Assembly: GCA_043777595.1 (NCBI GenBank)
Contig: JAYWHT010000060.1
Coordinates: forward strand, 1-64,000
Origin: JAYVJH01 sp043777595
Lineage (GTDB): Bacteria > Bacteroidota > Bacteroidia > Cytophagales > Spirosomataceae
Length of the DNA: 64,000 nucleotides
Direction: 5' to 3'
In this document: in pieces, positions 54,682 to 63,479 of the stretch
Position numbering within the stretch: position 1 is the stretch's first letter
How the letters are laid out: every line of letters starts with the position of its first letter
The notes under the pieces: generated by a model
Told to the model about the DNA's origin: nothing
Seen by the model: only the letters and a program-made list of their open reading frames with translations
Database searches by the model: none
Program-made: the position numbers and the translations under genes

Positions 54682-55437
54682 TTATATCACAAACTGTACC
54701 TCTTTGAAGTCAAAATATCTGATGCCCTGTATGTCTATTGCCAGTCTGCCGAGGCTATCAATACCAATAATTGTTCCTGTCAAACGTTCACCATTGTATT
54801 CAAACCAATGTGTTTCTTGATAACGAAACAGGTTTTGCAAGTATTTGACTTTTAAGGCATTAAATTTATTGTTTCGCAGCAATAAATAATTTTTTTCAAG
54901 TTGTTCGGCCAGCTCGGCTAATAGGTATTCGAGGTCATAAAACTGCCCCGTAAACTGCCCCAACGACGTAGCATTAAGATTCACAAAATCTGACTGGTTA
55001 ATGTTTAGGCCAATACCTACAATAGACGACTCGATGCGGCTGTTTTGCAAAGTATTTTCGATTAAAATACCCCCCAGTTTTTTGTTTTCTACATAAATAT
55101 CATTTGGCCATTTTATTTTGAGGGCTGTGCCAAGATAGGGTTCTAAAAAATCGAATATCCCAACCGAGATTGCAATATTTAGATTAAACTGTTGGGTCGC
55201 AGTCAGAAAATGTGGTTTGAGTACTATCGACAATGTAAGATTTTGGCCAGGCGTTGTTTGCCAGCTATTACCACGTTGCCCACGCCCTGCCGTCTGATTG
55301 TCGGTTATGACAATCGTACCTTCATGAGCGGCGTTTTGTTGCAATAGCCGTGCTGCCTCATCGTTGGTGGACTGACAACTTGGCAGATAAACAAGGTTTT
55401 TACCAAAAAAAAGTGTTTTGGGTCGAATTTTGCTCAA
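54682..55437 (-). CDS. birA: Biotin--[acetyl-CoA-carboxylase] ligase
   Basis: 251 residues. The start is TTG at 55437: an in-frame stop lies 5 codons upstream and no ATG is available. GRGQRGNSW (about 52-60) is the biotinyl-AMP loop, and IKWPNDIYVENKKLGGILIE (about 107-126) the catalytic core. There is no N-terminal HTH, so it is a mono-functional ligase that does not repress biotin genes. Two 14-nt tandem repeats (TTTTTCACTATTCA and variant, 54657-54684) run into its stop codon. It is divergent from rsfS by 88 bp. Confidence 0.92.
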   Translation of the reverse strand: MSKIRPKTLFFGKNLVYLPSCQSTNDEAARLLQQNAAHEGTIVITDNQTAGRGQRGNSWQTTPGQNLTLSIVLKPHFLTATQQFNLNIAISVGIFDFLEPYLGTALKIKWPNDIYVENKKLGGILIENTLQNSRIESSIVGIGLNINQSDFVNLNATSLGQFTGQFYDLEYLLAELAEQLEKNYLLLRNNKFNALKVKYLQNLFRYQETHWFEYNGERLTGTIIGIDSLGRLAIDIQGIRYFDFKEVQFVI

Positions 55438-55525
55438 AGTTTCGTAAATTTATGTTTTATTCAAACAGCGGGTCTTTCAGCAAAGATATAGACCTGTGTT
55501 TAAATTATCCACTTTTTATTTACAA

Positions 55526-55909
55526 ATGAAAAAACGCAAAATAACAGAATTATCCTCAAACGACCTTTGCCAGCTCGTTGTGAAAGGAATGCAAGAAAAA
55601 AAAGGAATAGATGTAGTGATAATGGATTTGCGTGAGGTAAAAAATGCAATCACAGACTTTTTTGTAATTTGCTCAGGTAATTCAGACACTCAGGTTGATG
55701 CAATCGCAGATTCTGTTGAAGAAGAAGTTTGGAAAACAATCAATGCACACCCCTGGCATCGAGAAGGAAAACAATACAAAGAGTGGGTTTTGATTGACTA
55801 CGTCGATGTAGTTGTTCATGTTTTCAAGAAAGAACGTCGTGAGTTTTATGATCTCGAACAACTCTGGGGCGATGCCGTCATCACACAAGTTCAAGACGCA
55901 GTCGCATAA
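55526..55909 (+). CDS. rsfS: Ribosome silencing factor RsfS
   Basis: 127 residues from the ATG at 55526 (an earlier GTG-type start is not needed). The conserved core KNAITDFFVICSGNSDTQVDAIADSVEE (about 38-65), then HREGKQYKEWVLIDYVDVVVHVFKKERREFYDLEQLWGDA (about 77-115), is diagnostic of RsfS/Iojap. It binds L14 and blocks subunit joining when nutrients are short. ftsH follows about 105 bp downstream and may be co-transcribed. Confidence 0.95.
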   Translation: MKKRKITELSSNDLCQLVVKGMQEKKGIDVVIMDLREVKNAITDFFVICSGNSDTQVDAIADSVEEEVWKTINAHPWHREGKQYKEWVLIDYVDVVVHVFKKERREFYDLEQLWGDAVITQVQDAVA

Positions 55910-56014
55910 AATTGAACATTCAAACTACCAAATGTGTTAAGTTAGGGAAAGCCAATAATAAATATAAAAAAGCAGACCGCCGACTGATGGTCAATCACTA
56001 ATCGATAAACAAAA

Positions 56015-58012
56015 ATGTCTGAAAATAAAGGAAATCCTTTGAACCCAAATAATAGAAACCCAAAGAAAGCTGGTTATCAAGGCTGGATAGTTGTGAGCTT
56101 AGTGATGGCTATCATGGCCATTGCTGTGTTTAGCAAAACCCCTGCCATCAAGCCTACATCGCCCAAAGCATTTGAAAAAATGGTCAGAGACCATGAAGTA
56201 CAGAGCATTGTGATGGTCAATGATCAAATAGTAGAGGTTACTCTGACCCAAGCCGCAATGAACAGCGACAAGTACAAAGCCCTGTTTGCTGAGAAGCCAA
56301 TACTTGGAACAGCCGGACCGCACTTTCAGTTTGAAATCACGTCGTCTGACACATTTCTCAAATACTTCAATACGCTCAAACCCGACATCGACACCGTGGA
56401 CTACAAGATGGAACGCCGAGGCGAATGGACTGGCTCAATATTTTCGTGGTTGCTGATTATTGGTATGTTCGTGTCGATGTACTTTTTGTTGGGCAGAATG
56501 ACTGGCGGCGGTGGCCCGGGCGGTCAGCTCTTTAATATTGGCCGCTCAAAGGCTACGTTATTTGATGCAGATAGCAAAGTAAAAATTACTTTTGCCGACG
56601 TAGCAGGTTTGGACGAAGCCAAAGAAGAAATCAAAGAAATTGTAGATTATCTCAAAAGCCCAGGCAAGTTTACAAATCTTGGTGCAAAAATTCCAAAGGG
56701 CGCACTGCTCATAGGCCCACCAGGAACAGGCAAGACATTGCTGGCCAAGGCAGTAGCTGGCGAGGCGGGTGTGCCATTTTTCTCGTTGTCGGGTTCAGAC
56801 TTTGTCGAAATGTTTGTGGGCGTGGGTGCCGCTCGTGTCAGAGACTTGTTTAAGCAAGCCAAAGACAAAGCCCCCTGCATTATTTTTATTGACGAGATAG
56901 ACGCCGTTGGTCGATCACGTGGGCGTGGGTCTGTGCAAGGCTCAAACGACGAAAGAGAAAATACCCTCAACTCACTACTGGTAGAAATGGACGGCTTCGC
57001 CACCGACTCAGGCATTATTATTTTGGCAGCTACCAACCGCCCCGATGTTTTGGACTCAGCACTGTTGCGTGCTGGTCGCTTCGACCGTCAGATTTCGGTC
57101 GATAAGCCAGATGTCATAGGACGAGAGGCTATCTTCAAAGTACACCTCAAACCCATCAAAACTGGTGCAGATGTTGAACCCAAAAAATTAGCGGCTCAAA
57201 CACCAGGATTTGCGGGTGCAGAAATTGCCAATGTTTGCAACGAGGCCGCCCTAATAGCCGCTCGCCACGACCATACTGAGGTTACAATGAAAGACTTTCA
57301 AGATGCGATGGATAGGGTAATTGGTGGATTGGAAAAGAAAAACAAACTCATATCGCCAGACGAAAAGAAAATAGTGGCATACCATGAAGCAGGCCATGCA
57401 GTAGCTGGCTGGTTTCTGGAACACGCCGACCCGTTGGTCAAAGTTACCATTGTACCTCGTGGTATTGCGGCATTGGGTTACGCTCAATATTTACCAAAAG
57501 AACAATTTTTGTTTAGAACTGAACAACTATTAGACGAAATGAGCATGACGCTCGGAGGCCGTGCCGCCGAAGAAGTAGTGTTTGGCAAAGTATCGACTGG
57601 TGCTTTGAGCGACTTGGAGCGTGTTACCAAACTCGCAACAAGTATGGTAACGGTATATGGCTTCAATGACAAAATCGGTAATGTGTCGTTTTATGACTCA
57701 AAACAAGCTGATTATGCTTTCAATAAGCCTTACTCAGAAGCCACCGCCCGTATGATTGACGAAGAGATAAGAACAATAATAAAAGAGTCTTATGACCGCA
57801 CCGTGCTACTGTTGCACGAAAAACGTGAGCAGTTGGAAATCGTAGCTCAAGAGTTGTTGAAAAAAGAAATCCTGTTTCAGAGCGACTTAGTGGATCTGAT
57901 CGGTAAGCGACCTTTTGAGAAAGAAACAACCTACCAAGAGTTTATGAACAACGGCAGCGATGTAGAGGTAGAGACACCAGCGGCTATTGCCGCAATCGAA
58001 GAAACAAAGTAA
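56015..58012 (+). CDS. ftsH: ATP-dependent zinc metalloprotease FtsH
   Basis: 665 residues. TM helices at about 23-40 and 141-160 flank a periplasmic domain. The AAA module has Walker A GPPGTGKT (234-241), Walker B IIFIDEID (289-296) and the SRH ending LLRAGRFDRQ (350-359). The zinc site is HEAGH (457-461). The membrane-bound hexamer degrades misfolded membrane proteins and some regulators. It is followed by its own terminator at 58054. Confidence 0.97.
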   Translation: MSENKGNPLNPNNRNPKKAGYQGWIVVSLVMAIMAIAVFSKTPAIKPTSPKAFEKMVRDHEVQSIVMVNDQIVEVTLTQAAMNSDKYKALFAEKPILGTAGPHFQFEITSSDTFLKYFNTLKPDIDTVDYKMERRGEWTGSIFSWLLIIGMFVSMYFLLGRMTGGGGPGGQLFNIGRSKATLFDADSKVKITFADVAGLDEAKEEIKEIVDYLKSPGKFTNLGAKIPKGALLIGPPGTGKTLLAKAVAGEAGVPFFSLSGSDFVEMFVGVGAARVRDLFKQAKDKAPCIIFIDEIDAVGRSRGRGSVQGSNDERENTLNSLLVEMDGFATDSGIIILAATNRPDVLDSALLRAGRFDRQISVDKPDVIGREAIFKVHLKPIKTGADVEPKKLAAQTPGFAGAEIANVCNEAALIAARHDHTEVTMKDFQDAMDRVIGGLEKKNKLISPDEKKIVAYHEAGHAVAGWFLEHADPLVKVTIVPRGIAALGYAQYLPKEQFLFRTEQLLDEMSMTLGGRAAEEVVFGKVSTGALSDLERVTKLATSMVTVYGFNDKIGNVSFYDSKQADYAFNKPYSEATARMIDEEIRTIIKESYDRTVLLLHEKREQLEIVAQELLKKEILFQSDLVDLIGKRPFEKETTYQEFMNNGSDVEVETPAAIAAIEETK

Positions 58013-58053
58013 GGCGATGTTTTTCAGACAAGTCAATATTTAAGTAATTGTTA

Positions 58054-58085
58054 AAATGCCGAGTGGGTTGCTGCTCGGTATTTTT
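58054..58085 (+). terminator. Intrinsic terminator after ftsH
   Basis: 10-bp arms AAATGCCGAG (58054-58063) and CTCGGTATTT (58074-58083) with one G-T pair and a 10-nt loop, running into T5. The sequence TATTTTTG at 58079-58086 also fits a -7 promoter box for kduI, although no -33 element is in place. Confidence 0.75.
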
Positions 58086-58106
58086 GTTTTAAAAAAATAA
58101 AAAACA

Positions 58107-58943
58107 ATGCACATTCAAGTTCGGCACGCCGCCAATCCTACCGACTTTAAACATTATGATACGACACGTGTTCGTAATGAGTTTTTGGTCGAAAAACTAT
58201 TTGTACCAGACCAATTTCACTTTGTGTATAGCCACAACGACCGTATGATTGTGGGCGGAGTAAAGCCTGTCGGGCTCATTCATAGATTACCGATTTATGA
58301 CGAATTGAAAGCCGACTATTTTTTGGAACGCCGTGAAATTGGTATCTTGAACATTGGTGGCGATGGCTTTGTAGTAGTTGGTGAAGAGCTTTACACCCTT
58401 CAAAAACGAGACTGCTTGTATGTAGGTATGGGCAACAAAGACGTAACATTCAAAACCCTCGACCCCGACAACCCAGCCAAGTTTATTTTGGTTTCTACGT
58501 CGGCACACCGCCCTTGCCCCACTACGCTCATGCGAGCCGCCGAAGCCATGCCCGTAGAGATGGGTACTGCCGAGACCTCCAACGTCCGAACTATCTATAA
58601 ATACATTCATGCCGAAGGCATCGAAAGCTGCCAATTAGTGATGGGCATGACAGCCCTCCAAAATGGTAGTGTCTGGAATACCATGCCCCCGCACACCCAC
58701 GACCGCCGCTCAGAAATGTACGTTTATTTTGACTTAGACGCCGACCAACGTGTGTTTCATTATATGGGTACACCAGACGAAACTCGCCACATTGTGGTAG
58801 CCAACGAGCAGGCTATCATCTCACCGCCGTGGTCTATTCATGCGGGTAGTGGCACAACGAGCTACTCGTTTTTGTGGGCAATGGCTGGCGAAAATTATAC
58901 CTTTGCTGATATGGACGCCACCAAGATAGGAGACTTAAAATAA
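58107..58943 (+). CDS. kduI: 5-dehydro-4-deoxy-D-glucuronate isomerase
   Basis: 278 residues, the family length. The beta-barrel cupin with the zinc motif MPPHTHDRRSEMYVYFD (about 192-208, ligands H-x-H and E) is diagnostic of KduI. The start LVEKLFVPDQFHFVYSHNDRMIVGGV (about 27-52) is also conserved. It isomerises 5-keto-4-deoxyuronate from pectin or other uronate breakdown. No kduD or pectinase is next to it here, so the rest of the pathway must lie elsewhere. Confidence 0.95.
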   Translation: MHIQVRHAANPTDFKHYDTTRVRNEFLVEKLFVPDQFHFVYSHNDRMIVGGVKPVGLIHRLPIYDELKADYFLERREIGILNIGGDGFVVVGEELYTLQKRDCLYVGMGNKDVTFKTLDPDNPAKFILVSTSAHRPCPTTLMRAAEAMPVEMGTAETSNVRTIYKYIHAEGIESCQLVMGMTALQNGSVWNTMPPHTHDRRSEMYVYFDLDADQRVFHYMGTPDETRHIVVANEQAIISPPWSIHAGSGTTSYSFLWAMAGENYTFADMDATKIGDLK

Positions 58944-59049
58944 TTTTTTTGACCAAACACTTGGCATTGTCATTTGTTTAAAGTACGTTTCGCACTTCAA
59001 TTATTTATATGGGTCTATTGGCTCATTCACTTTTAAATTTGTGCGAATT

Positions 59050-59406
59050 ATGAAACTACAAATGCACTCAGTACATTTCACAGCAGATGAAAAATTATTG
59101 GGATTTATTCAAAAAAAATTACAAAAACTCGAAACATTTTACGACCGAATAACAGGCGGCGAAGTATTTTTAAAATTAGATAAAAGTGAAAATAGTAAAC
59201 TCAAGGACAAAATAATAGAAGTAAAAATAAAAGTACCAGGGAGCGAATTATTCGTCAAAGAACATGGTCAAACCTTTGAAGAAGCCACAGATATAGCTCT
59301 CGAAGCCTTGAAAGCCCAAGTAAAAAAATTTAAGGCCAAGCATACCGACTCTAAAATAACAAAAGCACAAACCGCCATAGAACTTGAGGAAGTAGAAGAA
59401 TTATAA
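59050..59406 (+). CDS. hpf: Ribosome hibernation-promoting factor (HPF/RaiA family)
   Basis: 118 residues from the ATG at 59050 (a GTG at 59041 would add 3). MKLQMHSVHFTADEKLLGFIQKK and the beta-alpha fold with KIKVPGSELFVKEHGQTFEEATDIALEALKAQVKK (about 60-94) identify a short HPF/RaiA that binds the 30S decoding region. It lacks the long-HPF dimerisation tail, though it has a Lys/Glu-rich end. A -7-like TAAATTTG at 59034-59041 places the start codon 8 nt downstream. It ends at a strong terminator. Confidence 0.93.
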   Translation: MKLQMHSVHFTADEKLLGFIQKKLQKLETFYDRITGGEVFLKLDKSENSKLKDKIIEVKIKVPGSELFVKEHGQTFEEATDIALEALKAQVKKFKAKHTDSKITKAQTAIELEEVEEL

Positions 59407-59427
59407 AAAATATTGACTTTTGATTTC

Positions 59428-59471
59428 AAAAAGATGTCGAATTGTTAGCCCAACAGTTCGACATCTTTTTT
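59428..59471 (+). terminator. Strong intrinsic terminator between hpf and prmA
   Basis: About 19-bp stem (59428-59446 with 59452-59470; outer AAAAAGATGTCGAA/TTCGACATCTTTTT, one G-T pair), loop AGCCC, ending in T6. Confidence 0.9.
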
Positions 59472-59491
59472 GTAAAATAACACATACTCAA

Positions 59492-60319
59492 ATGATAACT
59501 TACACCGAAGTAAAGCTACAAATTGACCCAGATTTTAATGAAATACTAATAGCCGAACTTGGAGAGATTGGCTTTGACTCATTTGTAGAAAACGACGATG
59601 AACTACTGTGCTACGTGCCAGAAAGTGATTTTGACGAATTGCAACTTAAAGGTATTATTGCTCGTTATCAAGCCCTTACACCCATTTTGTATAGCTTTGA
59701 AACCCTCGAAACCAAAAACTGGAATGACGAATGGGAGCGCAACTACCAGCCCATTGAGGTAGCTGGCCGAGTACGGGTGCGAGCATCGTACCATGCACCC
59801 GACTCCGCTTTTGAGTACGACATCTTGATTGACCCCAAGATGTCGTTTGGTACTGGCCACCACGAAACTACGACGATGGTAATGGCGCATCAACTGGGTA
59901 TCGACCACAAAAATAAAAGTGTATTAGACGTTGGTAGCGGCACGGGTATATTGGCGATATTGGCCGAAAAGTTGGGAGCAACACATCTCACGGCCTTTGA
60001 TATAGAAGAATGGGCATACTTGAACGCCGTCGAAAATACCCAACTCAACGACTGCCACCACATCAAAGTTTTTCAGGGTACTATCAACGACTGCCCAGCG
60101 GGTATTTATGACATTGTACTGGCCAATATCAACCGTAATATACTGTTGGCTGAGATACCGGCCTACATCAAGTTTTTGAAACAGGGTGGCACGCTCGTTG
60201 TCAGTGGTTTTTATGAGTTCGATGCCAACGACATTATCGAAAAAGCAACAGAATGTGGGCTTAAAAAAACCAGCCATGAAACGCTCAACAATTGGGCTTC
60301 GATACGGTTTGAGTTGTAG
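59492..60319 (+). CDS. prmA: Ribosomal protein L11 methyltransferase
   Basis: 275 residues from the ATG at 59492. An upstream start at 59420 would run through the terminator hairpin. N-terminal substrate-binding domain (about 1-90) with WNDEWERNYQP, then the SAM fold: FGTGHHETTTMVM, LDVGSGTGILAI (about 146-157), and ANINRNIL (about 208-215), the catalytic strand. It trimethylates ribosomal protein L11. A REP-like hairpin follows 3 bp after the stop. Confidence 0.94.
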   Translation: MITYTEVKLQIDPDFNEILIAELGEIGFDSFVENDDELLCYVPESDFDELQLKGIIARYQALTPILYSFETLETKNWNDEWERNYQPIEVAGRVRVRASYHAPDSAFEYDILIDPKMSFGTGHHETTTMVMAHQLGIDHKNKSVLDVGSGTGILAILAEKLGATHLTAFDIEEWAYLNAVENTQLNDCHHIKVFQGTINDCPAGIYDIVLANINRNILLAEIPAYIKFLKQGGTLVVSGFYEFDANDIIEKATECGLKKTSHETLNNWASIRFEL

Positions 60320-60321
60320 AA

Positions 60322-60354
60322 ACCGAAGCCTTCGCTTTGAGCGAAGGCTTCGGT
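60322..60354. repeat. REP-like hairpin between convergent genes
   Basis: Perfect 15-bp arms ACCGAAGCCTTCGCT-TTG-AGCGAAGGCTTCGGT between prmA and the convergent DUF4199 gene. It may also work as a bidirectional terminator. It is nearly the same as the hairpin at 10951-10983. Confidence 0.65.
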
Positions 60355-60360
60355 GATACT

Positions 60361-60876
60361 TCAGTCAAAAACAGGTTTGTCCTTCTTCATAATTGCCGAC
60401 ACAACCAAGGCAATGACAAAGCCAACGATAACAGTCGAAATGATACCAATTGCAAAACCAAAGCCTGGGCTTGATATTTTTTCTATGAACGCCATACTAG
60501 CTTCTATTTGAGCCTCGTCAGAGCCTCGTGCTTCCATACCGCTTCGGGCTTTATCCAATATTTGTTGTGTAATGGTTTGGTCAATGAAGCTGATATAAAT
60601 ATAATTGTAAACACTTGATATAAAACCAGACACCGCCGCCATCAGTGTGCCAATACCAAGCCCCTGACCGTAGCTCATAAAGCCATTGCTGTCTTCTCTA
60701 AATTCTTTCATAGCCACAATCATAGCCACAATCAGAATAACTAATGACAGCGAAGTCAAGCTATTGTTGGTAAATTGCCCACTAACATATAATATTGTGA
60801 TATAGACAATAGAGGCGATGGCCGTAACAACGCCATATTTGAGAGCCACTCGTGCTGTGGTAGTTTGTTGTTCCAT
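60361..60876 (-). CDS. DUF4199 family membrane protein
   Basis: 171 residues with four transmembrane segments (about 12-30, 38-52, 71-95, 136-160), a short N-terminal cytoplasmic part and a C-terminal Lys-rich tail. This is the layout of DUF4199 proteins, common in Bacteroidetes and of unknown role. It begins 11 bp after the M23 peptidase stop on the same strand, so the two are probably co-transcribed. Confidence 0.8.
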   Translation of the reverse strand: MEQQTTTARVALKYGVVTAIASIVYITILYVSGQFTNNSLTSLSLVILIVAMIVAMKEFREDSNGFMSYGQGLGIGTLMAAVSGFISSVYNYIYISFIDQTITQQILDKARSGMEARGSDEAQIEASMAFIEKISSPGFGFAIGIISTVIVGFVIALVVSAIMKKDKPVFD

Positions 60877-60887
60877 TGTTGGTATAG

Positions 60888-61859
60888 CTAAGGGTTGTAG
60901 GGGCGTACTTTTTCTTTCTGTATCGGCGAATAATCTGTTTTGGTGTCTTGACTTACCATTATTTTTTCAAAGTAACACTTTACGCCAGTTGCCAAGTTCA
61001 TGTCTTCTATGTTCTGAATATGAAAATGTAAATGCGCTTCTGTCGAATTTCCAGAGTTGCCACAAAGCCCAAGTAGCTGGCCTTGTTTTACTTTTTGGCC
61101 TTGTTTTACTACTATTGACTGTTGCTTAAAATGAGCAAAAAACAGGTATTCGTTGTTTTGCGTTTTGACGATAACCGTATTGCCAGGCACATAAATAGGG
61201 TTTAGCGTTCCTGGCACATTGTCTTTGATTCCATCAACCACCAACACGACTTCACCATCACAAGGTGCTATCAAATCTTTGCCAAAAGCGTAGTAGTCTT
61301 CGTTTGAAAGTCCGTCATTTTTGTATGACTTTCCTTTGTCATCTGTAACAATAAAATCAAAAGCATTTTTTTGGGCTTCGCTCTCGACATGATAGTTAAG
61401 TTCTTTTGTATCGCCGCCCCAAACAACAGTCCACTCGTCTCTAAATGGTAGTACCAGCTTTGTGCCATTACGAGCTAATATTGGCAAGTTACTTTCTTTG
61501 AATGGCTTGACAAGTAACCCATTTATTTTAGAATTATTATCGACCGAAATATTGACTGCCAACAACGCCCTTTCGAAGTTTGTCTTGTATGAAGCGTAGC
61601 TTTTTTCATAATTCACAAACTTTCTGCTTGATATTTTTCCCGCTTGCGCTTTTAGCCCTGCCAAAAACGCCATTATTTGGTCGAGTGGCTGTGCTTTTTG
61701 CATTTCGGGCGAAAAGCACTTAAATATTGCCTCAAAGTTATTGGCATTATAATTTATCTCGAAGCTATCTGCAACGGTCTTACCTATGGCTTTTTCTGAC
61801 TGCCCAAATGCAAAACCTACAATGGTCATCAATAGTATTGTTAGCAAGTATTTTTTCAT
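60888..61859 (-). CDS. M23 family metallopeptidase with N-terminal DUF3887-like domain
   Basis: 323 residues from the ATG at 61859 (7 codons inside a longer frame), which begins the signal peptide MKKYLLTILLMTIVGFAFGQ. Residues about 22-125 are a DUF3887-like domain. About 170-320 are the LytM/M23 fold with NYHVESEAQKNAFDF, EDYYAFGKDLIAPCDGEVV, FAHFKQ, and LCGNSGNSTEAHLHFH (HxH ligand). The His and Asp metal ligands appear to be present. It probably cuts peptidoglycan cross-bridges or another glycyl peptide in the periplasm. A DUF4199 gene follows at 11 bp. Confidence 0.85.
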   Translation of the reverse strand: MKKYLLTILLMTIVGFAFGQSEKAIGKTVADSFEINYNANNFEAIFKCFSPEMQKAQPLDQIMAFLAGLKAQAGKISSRKFVNYEKSYASYKTNFERALLAVNISVDNNSKINGLLVKPFKESNLPILARNGTKLVLPFRDEWTVVWGGDTKELNYHVESEAQKNAFDFIVTDDKGKSYKNDGLSNEDYYAFGKDLIAPCDGEVVLVVDGIKDNVPGTLNPIYVPGNTVIVKTQNNEYLFFAHFKQQSIVVKQGQKVKQGQLLGLCGNSGNSTEAHLHFHIQNIEDMNLATGVKCYFEKIMVSQDTKTDYSPIQKEKVRPYNP

Positions 61860-61946
61860 GGAGTAGTTATACAAATTCAAATAACGTTTTGATTATTAAA
61901 CAATTATACTGTTTTTTGTTATCCGTTTTTCACTATTCGCTACTCA

Positions 61947-63416
61947 TCAGCTATGTGCCAGTTCTTCTATTTCTTCTTCTTCAAAAACACGCTCTTTTGG
62001 CTCCGTGGCTTGCTGTGTGCCATAGCCCAAAATATGTAACATCGACTCGCTGTTTTGTTGTGGGGCAAAGAGCTTTGTAACTATATTACCCGCTTCGTCT
62101 CTGTCCACTAATACATGTTTGGGTGCTGGAATGAGACAGTGCTGCACGCCACCATAGCCACCCAACGACTCTTGGTATGCACCTGTATGAAACAACCCAA
62201 TGTACTGACGCTCTGTGTCTTGTTCAAAAATAGGCAAATATAAATCGGCACTGTGCATTTCGGTATTATAAAAATCTTGCGAGTCGCAGGTCAGGCCACC
62301 GAGGTTTACTTTGTGATAGGCACTATCCCAGTTATTGACGGCCAGCATGATGTATTTTTGGTTCATTCCCCAAGCATCGGGCAGGTGCGTAATAAACGAA
62401 CCGTCAATCATGTACCAAAGTTCTTTGTCGTTTTGTAGTTTTTTGTCAATAATTTCATAAATCACCGCACCGCTTTCGCCAACCGTATAGCTGCCAAACT
62501 CAGTAAAAATATGCGGAACTTGTACGTCATTTTTGTTACAAATCCATTGTATATTTTCTACTATTTCATCAATCATTTGTTGGTAGTCGTAGTTAAACTG
62601 CAACGAAGTCTGAATCGGTAGCCCACCACCGATGTCAATCGAGTCGAGGTCAGGGCAAATCTTTTTCATTTCGCAATATTTAAACATAAACCGTGTCAGT
62701 TCGCTCCAATAGTAGGCCGTGTCTTTGATGCCCGTATTGATAAAAAAGTGGAGCATTTTTAGTTTAAATCTCGGATTTGGTTCGATTTTTTCTCGATACA
62801 ATTCATTCACATCGTTGTATCGCACACCGAGCCGAGAGGTATAAAAAGCAAAATTGGGTTCTTCGTCAGTCGCAATTCTAATACCATAACTGATTTCCCT
62901 ATCGGTCGTTACGTGTTGAGCATAATGGTCAATTTCGCTCAGATGGTCTAATATTGGCACCACATTAAAGCCCTCATTGAGCATTTCGCTGATATATTGT
63001 TTATAAACAGGCAACTTGTAGCCATTACACAAAATATAAGTACTCTTTGAAATATTACCTTTACGATACATTTCCATCAAAATCGGAATATCAAAAGCCG
63101 ACGAAGTTTCGACGTGAATGTTGTGTTTGAGGGCTTCTTCCAGCACAAAATTAAAATGAGAAGACTTGGTACAATAACAATAAGTGTAAGAACCTTTGTA
63201 GTTGTGGCGTTTGAAGGCATTTTTAAAATAAAACTTCGCATTACCAATATGTTCACCGATTTTGGGCAAATATGTCAGTTTGAGCGGCGTACCGTACTCG
63301 TGGATAATGTCCATCAGAGGTACATTATTAAACTGTAATTCATTGTTTTGAACATTAAATTCAAGTGTCGGAAACTCAAAAGTTTGTTCAATCAGATTGG
63401 TATAACTACTTTTCAT
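61947..63416 (-). CDS. speA: Arginine decarboxylase, fold III PLP enzyme
   Basis: 489 residues. The alanine-racemase-like barrel has the PLP Lys at K84 in YCTKSSHF, then DIGGGLPIQTS (about 260-270) and EFGSYTVGESGAVIYEIIDKK (about 304-324). The second active-site half at the C-terminus includes ADLYLPIFE. This short biosynthetic form (without the E. coli SpeA insertions) is typical of Bacteroidetes and makes agmatine for polyamine synthesis. Residues past 460 are an acidic tail (VFEEEEIEEL). A TTTTTCACTATTC micro-repeat (61926-61938) precedes its stop codon on the plus strand. Confidence 0.9.
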   Translation of the reverse strand: MKSSYTNLIEQTFEFPTLEFNVQNNELQFNNVPLMDIIHEYGTPLKLTYLPKIGEHIGNAKFYFKNAFKRHNYKGSYTYCYCTKSSHFNFVLEEALKHNIHVETSSAFDIPILMEMYRKGNISKSTYILCNGYKLPVYKQYISEMLNEGFNVVPILDHLSEIDHYAQHVTTDREISYGIRIATDEEPNFAFYTSRLGVRYNDVNELYREKIEPNPRFKLKMLHFFINTGIKDTAYYWSELTRFMFKYCEMKKICPDLDSIDIGGGLPIQTSLQFNYDYQQMIDEIVENIQWICNKNDVQVPHIFTEFGSYTVGESGAVIYEIIDKKLQNDKELWYMIDGSFITHLPDAWGMNQKYIMLAVNNWDSAYHKVNLGGLTCDSQDFYNTEMHSADLYLPIFEQDTERQYIGLFHTGAYQESLGGYGGVQHCLIPAPKHVLVDRDEAGNIVTKLFAPQQNSESMLHILGYGTQQATEPKERVFEEEEIEELAHS

Positions 63417-63479
63417 TATTGGTCAAAATGTCTGTTAAATGTGCTACCTTACAATAGATTTTTCCACAAAAGAGTTCCG

